Source: Rachicladosporium sp. CCFEE 5018 | Taxonomy: Eukaryota; Ascomycota; Dothideomycetes; Cladosporiales; Cladosporiaceae | Length of the DNA: 64,000 bases | Assembly (NCBI GenBank): GCA_002077045.2 | Contig: KZ111147.1 | Coordinates: 724,037 to 788,036, forward strand | Direction: 5' to 3' | Shown: positions 61,665-64,000 of the stretch, piece by piece | How positions within the stretch are numbered: the first letter of the stretch is position 1 | Layout of the letters: each line of letters begins with the position of its first letter | The notes under the pieces: model-generated | What the model saw: the letters and a program-made list of their open reading frames with translations, nothing else | Databases searched by the model: none | Told to the model about the DNA's origin: nothing | Translations under genes and position numbers: made by a program

Positions 61665-64000
61665 AAGCTTACTGGCTCGGTGTTGATGCATTGCGATGGC
61701 GTTGCAAAAGGCGTACGGGAAGGTCAATAACGATCATACGCATGGAGCTGGGCTGTACAAAATAGTGTACGAATAGTGTACGTTTGGCGACTGACGGTCC
61801 GCATACGCCGCACCCTATGAGCTGAACACTTGCACATTATGCTCCTTTAGTGACACGTCGCTGCTCTCGACGTCTGGAGGCACAAGGCTGACACTGTACA
61901 GCCTGCCTTGAAGTCGTGACAGTGTTTCACCTGCGGTTGAGAGACAAGCATCCGCCATGTCCCACGCGAGTCTCGACGTCAGCCTTGTCAACGCACAAGG
62001 AATCTTCATACGATGATGCACGTGTCCCAAGTCTCGTACATCTAGTCTTCACCGCTGATGCTGTTGAGGTCAGGCTTCGCTGCGGTGGATTTCACGCTGA
62101 TGGTCATGCCTGCCCTGCTTTCTTTGCACGTACACTCAAAATCCGACTTTACCTATATTCTGGCGGGAGCGCATAGGACCGCGTGATGAAGTGAAGTTGC
62201 TTCAATGCGTCGATCATGCATGGCGATCCTCAACGTTTGCCTTGTTCCTCGCGCTAGGGTGTAAGGACGAAATCGGGCGTTGTCTCGCCTCATATTTTGT
62301 GCATCTTGGCAGTTGGGGACGGTTGAACATACCGAGGCGGACTCGCGTCTCTAGTAAGGCAGATCCCATGAGTAGCAGTCATCACCATAGCCGATCGAAC
62401 GCAAAGCTATCATGCTACTTCCCAATGCGTGGCTGTTCATGTCGGCACACGCATCCAAAATTCCCGAGCATCCAACGACCACACCATTGGGCCCGTCTCA
62501 GAGATCCCACCATGCCAAATTCGTCAAAACCTCGAGCGAGGTACCTGCAGCAGGCCGCTTTGGCAGCGCGTGCATGATCTGGTCCGCAAGCCGGTTGGGC
62601 CGGAGCTTGACATTTACGTGCATGAAATCAACGAGCCGCTGGCGTTCGCTCTGCTACCCGGGCGCAGAACAAGAGCTCGAGCGAGCAGTACGGTCGTACA
62701 TGCACCTCCTCAAGAGGCGTTCGCTTAGATGGCGCCACTGCTCTGGGCCAGATCAGCAAGTTGTGCCTTGCGCTGGCGAATCATAGCCATATGCCTGTCA
62801 CTCCGTCGAAACACGATAGCTTGATTGTGCGCGACGGGGGTGAGGTGGGCCAATGGCAGCGGGGATCGCGGGGTTGAGATTGCGATTGAGGGCAGGGCGG
62901 GCAGAAATTGATGGAGTACGCAGACCGGCCGCGCTTGCGGCGGTGGGGCAGGGAGACATGGTGGGCGGTCACGAGGTACCGGCCTAGCCTGCATATGCAC
63001 ATGAACGACAGGCGGGCCAATGAGGGATTAGACAGATGGAAGAGTCTGCGGACTTCACTTCTCAGGGTGTTGCAGAGATTTGAGTATTGCGTACGAGTAG
63101 TGCATGATTACAGCGGAGGATCAGCAGGAGGAGTGCGTGTTGGTGGTTTGATGTGGTGCGTGTTTCATCTCACCCAGCTTGCTGTGGACAATCCGCCAAG
63201 AATTGGTATTTTCGACACGCAGGTGACCTCTCGCCCTGAGCCTTTTCCAATAATGTCCGCCGCAGGCCCCACAATGCGTCAGCTGGTGCTTGCTGCAGCT
63301 AGGCCACTGCATCGAGAACTGCCTTGGATCTGATGCGAGTTGTGTGAGATGGGCACGTGAAGGCTCGCATGCTCAGCCATCATCGCATCAGCAACACACG
63401 CGGCGTGCATGGGCATTGAATTTGTTGATAGACGGGCGTGTGGGAGCTTAGACTACGACAAGCATGGGGACGTCATATTACGGTTGTTTCGTTACCTCCC
63501 GGCACTAGCCTAACGTTGCTGTCATTTCTGGGTGGGTTTGTGGATTCCTCGAGGGGAGGATGGGCCTGGGTTGGTGGTGGTCACAGGTCTTCTCTGGTCA
63601 GTGCACGCAGCGTCAACAGCAGTACAGTAGCACGTGAGGGCAGCCCCTCATCTCTGGCCGTGCCTACACACTACTGCTCATGCTGCATCTTGCTGTTACG
63701 ATACATCAACATTGCCTGCCGTGCCATACCACATCCTGACTGCCACCATCATCACTGTTGTCTTTGTGACCGAAAGAGTGCGCCAAAGCAACTCTACCAG
63801 ATCCCATCTGTTGTTCGCGCCTGCCTGCATTTTGTAGCCGCTCTCAGCCTCTTCCACCCGCCGCACCGCACTCCACCTACCTCGAGGCGTAGTCACTGCT
63901 GTGCTTGCACTACACCAGGCCTGCAACTCCTACACCACCTGCGCAAATCAATCAGAATCACCTGACATACCCCTCCATCCGCCCACCACGGACGACATCA
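61024..64000. repeat. Second copy of the 2977-bp direct duplication (to window end)
   Basis: Starts at the first base after the gap and repeats 51526-54502 with constant offset 9498. The copy ends only because the window ends; it has by then reached a position 75 bp before the GSK3 start in the first copy. From 61665 it contains only the duplicated intergenic region with no gene. Confidence 0.95.

Noticed and set aside
1..64000. Search for CRISPR arrays, rRNA, insertion sequences or retroelement open frames
   Set aside because: No regularly spaced repeats, rRNA segments, reverse transcriptase, integrase or transposase motifs were seen on either strand.

Overview
This is a stretch of a filamentous ascomycete nuclear genome (Pezizomycotina, most likely a Dothideomycete; the class is an inference from overall gene style, not a search). 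The evidence is intron-containing genes with 47-144 bp GT-AG introns and CTGAC/CTAAC-like branch points, binuclear Zn2Cys6 regulators, a STE3-type pheromone receptor, a TUP1/RcoA corepressor, a HET-domain gene, and compact genes with short intergenic spaces. No transposon, CRISPR array, rRNA or convincing tRNA gene was seen. About 24 protein-coding genes are supported. Exon boundaries were set by hand and checked for reading-frame closure.

Left part (1-15 kb): a Zn2Cys6 regulator with an in-frame stop, a medium-chain dehydrogenase/enoyl reductase, a membrane-anchored TAP-type serine hydrolase, a DUF2306 membrane protein, a second Zn2Cys6 regulator, two small proteins with C-terminal membrane anchors, ribosomal protein L39 (three tiny exons), and a SUR1/CSG1-like GT32 mannosyltransferase of sphingolipid synthesis. 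This part looks accessory-like except for L39 and the GT32.

Middle (15-46 kb): TUP1 corepressor (six exons), a large gene-poor interval, an Azf1-like C2H2 regulator, an unknown two-exon gene, a C78-family deubiquitinase (ZUP1-like), the STE3 receptor with a probably frameshifted tail, an Agd3-like secreted polysaccharide deacetylase, the spliceosomal cyclophilin CWC27, the GET-pathway protein Get5/Mdy2, a GT4 mannosyltransferase divergent from an unusual UDP-glucose dehydrogenase, an orphan acidic protein, and a SARAF/TMEM66 homologue with a probable one-base frameshift.

Right part (46-64 kb): a SUN-like ER/nuclear-envelope protein divergent from mitochondrial MTO1, the kinase GSK3 (seven exons), cap-binding subunit CBP80 (five exons) and a HET-domain gene cut by a run of exactly 100 N. 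Immediately after the gap, 61024-64000 repeats 51526-54502 at a constant offset of 9498 bases, giving a truncated second copy of the MTO1 3' end plus the whole following intergenic region. This is most simply an assembly artefact (unmerged contig overlap placed across a gap), though a very recent duplication is not excluded.

Functionally the window mixes housekeeping RNA/protein biogenesis (L39, CWC27, CBP80, MTO1, Get5), signalling and regulation (TUP1, GSK3, STE3, Azf1-like, Zn2Cys6 pair), ER calcium and membrane organisation (SARAF, SUN-like) and cell-surface glycan chemistry (GT32, GT4, UGD, Agd3-like). No clear undescribed multi-gene system is evident. The most notable items are the sequence-level anomalies, the two tail-anchored orphans, the repeat-bearing orphan at 43.5-45.3 kb and the GT4/UGD divergent pair.
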